Shown: piece after piece, positions 4,617 through 5,794 of the stretch | How positions within the stretch are numbered: the first letter of the stretch is position 1 | Layout: the number at the start of each line of letters is the position of its first letter | Origin: Actinomycetota bacterium | Lineage (GTDB): Bacteria; Actinomycetota; Actinomycetes; Nanopelagicales; Nanopelagicaceae | Direction: 5' to 3' | Assembly (NCBI GenBank): GCA_009705185.1 | Contig: WLCS01000068.1 | Location: 1 to 5,794 of the forward strand | Length of the DNA stretch: 5,794 bases | The notes under the pieces: model-generated | What the model was told of the DNA's origin: nothing | The model's database searches: none | What the model saw: only the letters and a program-made list of their open reading frames with translations | Translations under genes and position numbers: made by a program

Positions 4617-5794
4617 GTGAATAATCGTGCATCTCTGTCCCGATCACCTCGTAAATTCCTTGCTGCCACTGCTGCGGTTCTTGCTGGAGCTCTCGTGCTC
4701 ACAGCAATGCCTGCACAAGGCGCAAGCACACCAGGTGTAAGCGACACTGAAATTGTTCTTGGAATGCAGCTGCCACAAACTGGCGCAGCTAGCCCTGGAT
4801 ATAACAAAGTAGATGACGCAATCCGCGCCTACTTCGACTATGTAAATTCAAAAGGTGGAGTCAACGGTCGCAAGATCACTTTGGTCGTAAAAGATGACAC
4901 ATACAAAGCTGGTCTTACAGTTTCAACTGCATCTGCTCTGATCAATAAAGATAAAGTTTTTGCAATGGTTGGTTCTGTGGGAACACAGACACATATCTCT
5001 GTTATCAAGGACATCAACCGTCGCGGTATTCCTGATCTCTTTGTAAATAGCGGTTACAGCGGTTTCTATACAGATCCAAAGAAGTACCCAACTACATTTG
5101 GTGGTCTCGGTACTTATGTTGCAGAAGCAAAGATTCTTGGAAAGTACATCAAGGAAACTTATGCTGATAAGACAGTCGGAATTTTGTACCAGACAGATGA
5201 CTTCGGTCGTAACACTGTTGAAGGTCTTGCAACAGCAGGTGTGACATTCACAGCTAAGAAGACTGCAGCAACATTTATCGCTGGAACACAAGGTGGCGGA
5301 CTTGATGCACAGATGCAACAGCTCAAGGACAACAAAGTCGATGTTGTTGTAGTGGGCGCAGTTGCCTCTGCATATGCAGCAGCTGTTGGATCTGCGTTGA
5401 AGATTGGTTACAAGCCACAGTTCATCGTGATCTCAGTGGGATCTGATGCAACAACATTCCAGACAATTCTTGGCGCAAAGGGAACTCCCGCAGCAACTTC
5501 TGCAGCTCTCTTGGCCGGAACAATCTCAGCATCACATGCACCAGCACCTGGTGAGGCAGATGATGAGTATGTAAAGGCATTTAAGAAGATCAATGATGAA
5601 TTCAATAAGGGTCCAAGCAAGACTTGGGATAACAACGTTCTTCAAGGTATGAACATTGGTTACCTCACTACTGCTGCACTTCAGGGCGCTGGTAAAAACC
5701 TCACACGTCCAGGAATCATCAAGTACATCGAAAACAATGCATCGAAACTTTCAAGTGCTGCTCTTGCTCCACTTGGATACTCTGCAAAGACTCA
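4617..5794 (+). CDS. livK: LIV-type ABC transporter substrate-binding protein, 3'-truncated
   Basis: This is the extracellular binding protein of the branched-chain amino acid family (type 1 periplasmic-binding fold), which would deliver ligand to LivH/LivM. In the window 392 residues are visible with no stop, so only a short C-terminal piece is probably missing. The GTG at 4617 follows AGAAAGAG; an in-frame GTG at 4608 is possible, and an in-frame stop at 4572-4574 limits the start. The N-terminus is a clear export signal with Arg/Lys at 4, 9, 12 and 13, a hydrophobic core at about 14-31, and a possible cleavage site near AQGA (33-36). No cysteine is present there or anywhere in the visible protein, so there is no lipobox. 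Family marks are EIVLG..LPQTG (45-57), KDDTYKAG (from 92), a GSVGT stretch and YQTDDFG (from Tyr191). Lysine is AAG in about two-thirds of cases and isoleucine is mostly ATC, more biased than in livGFHM. The true ligand cannot be read from sequence. Confidence 0.92.
   Translation, partial: MNNRASLSRSPRKFLAATAAVLAGALVLTAMPAQGASTPGVSDTEIVLGMQLPQTGAASPGYNKVDDAIRAYFDYVNSKGGVNGRKITLVVKDDTYKAGLTVSTASALINKDKVFAMVGSVGTQTHISVIKDINRRGIPDLFVNSGYSGFYTDPKKYPTTFGGLGTYVAEAKILGKYIKETYADKTVGILYQTDDFGRNTVEGLATAGVTFTAKKTAATFIAGTQGGGLDAQMQQLKDNKVDVVVVGAVASAYAAAVGSALKIGYKPQFIVISVGSDATTFQTILGAKGTPAATSAALLAGTISASHAPAPGEADDEYVKAFKKINDEFNKGPSKTWDNNVLQGMNIGYLTTAALQGAGKNLTRPGIIKYIENNASKLSSAALAPLGYSAKT

Noticed and set aside
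4520..4807. Reverse-strand frame across the livK leader and signal peptide
   Set aside because: It is rich in Ala, Arg and Pro as expected from the antisense of a signal peptide, covers the candidate promoter end and leader stems, and has no ribosome site or family resemblance.

Overview
The window reads as one co-directional block on the + strand. It holds the 3' part of an alanine racemase gene (alr), a complete set of branched-chain amino acid type (LIV/HAAT family) ABC transporter genes in the order livG-livF-livH-livM, a 185-base intergenic region, and a nearly complete gene for the matching extracellular substrate-binding protein (livK-like), which runs off the right edge. The compact layout, full-consensus ribosome sites, frequent GTG starts, mid-range GC (about mid-40s percent by eye) and the flavour of the proteins suggest a small-genome, lower-GC actinobacterium. 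A freshwater acI type (Nanopelagicales) would fit, but this assignment is an inference from style and not from a marker gene.

Layout: alr occupies 1-995 and lacks its first 35-40 codons, including the PLP lysine. After 33 bases comes livG (GTG start, 1029-1826). livF overlaps it by 8 bases (1819-2532), livH follows after 2 bases (2535-3446), and livM overlaps livH by 8 bases from a GTG start (3439-4431). The ATPase pair and the permease pair are therefore each joined by an 8-base overlap. Region 4432-4616 carries overlapping terminator-like hairpins (4441-4494), three tandem 11-base direct repeats (4497-4529) lying over a candidate sigma-70-type promoter (4498-4526), and a leader of about 84 bases with two hairpins (4536-4555 and 4558-4587). 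livK starts at GTG 4617.

How they work together: the binding protein captures an amino acid or a related small solute outside the membrane, LivH and LivM form the channel, and LivG and LivF hydrolyse ATP to drive uptake. The separate promoter, structured leader and more biased codons of livK suggest it is made in excess over the membrane complex, as is common for binding proteins. Alr makes D-alanine for the cell wall from L-alanine. Its tight linkage upstream may be chance or may reflect shared amino acid supply.

I see no new kind of system, mobile element, CRISPR array or RNA gene here. The points most worth a second look are the 11-base direct repeats over the livK promoter, the livK leader structure, the non-canonical ABC signature of LivG (which falls in the same predicted ATP site as the LivF switch glutamine), and the absence of a lipobox cysteine in the binding protein.
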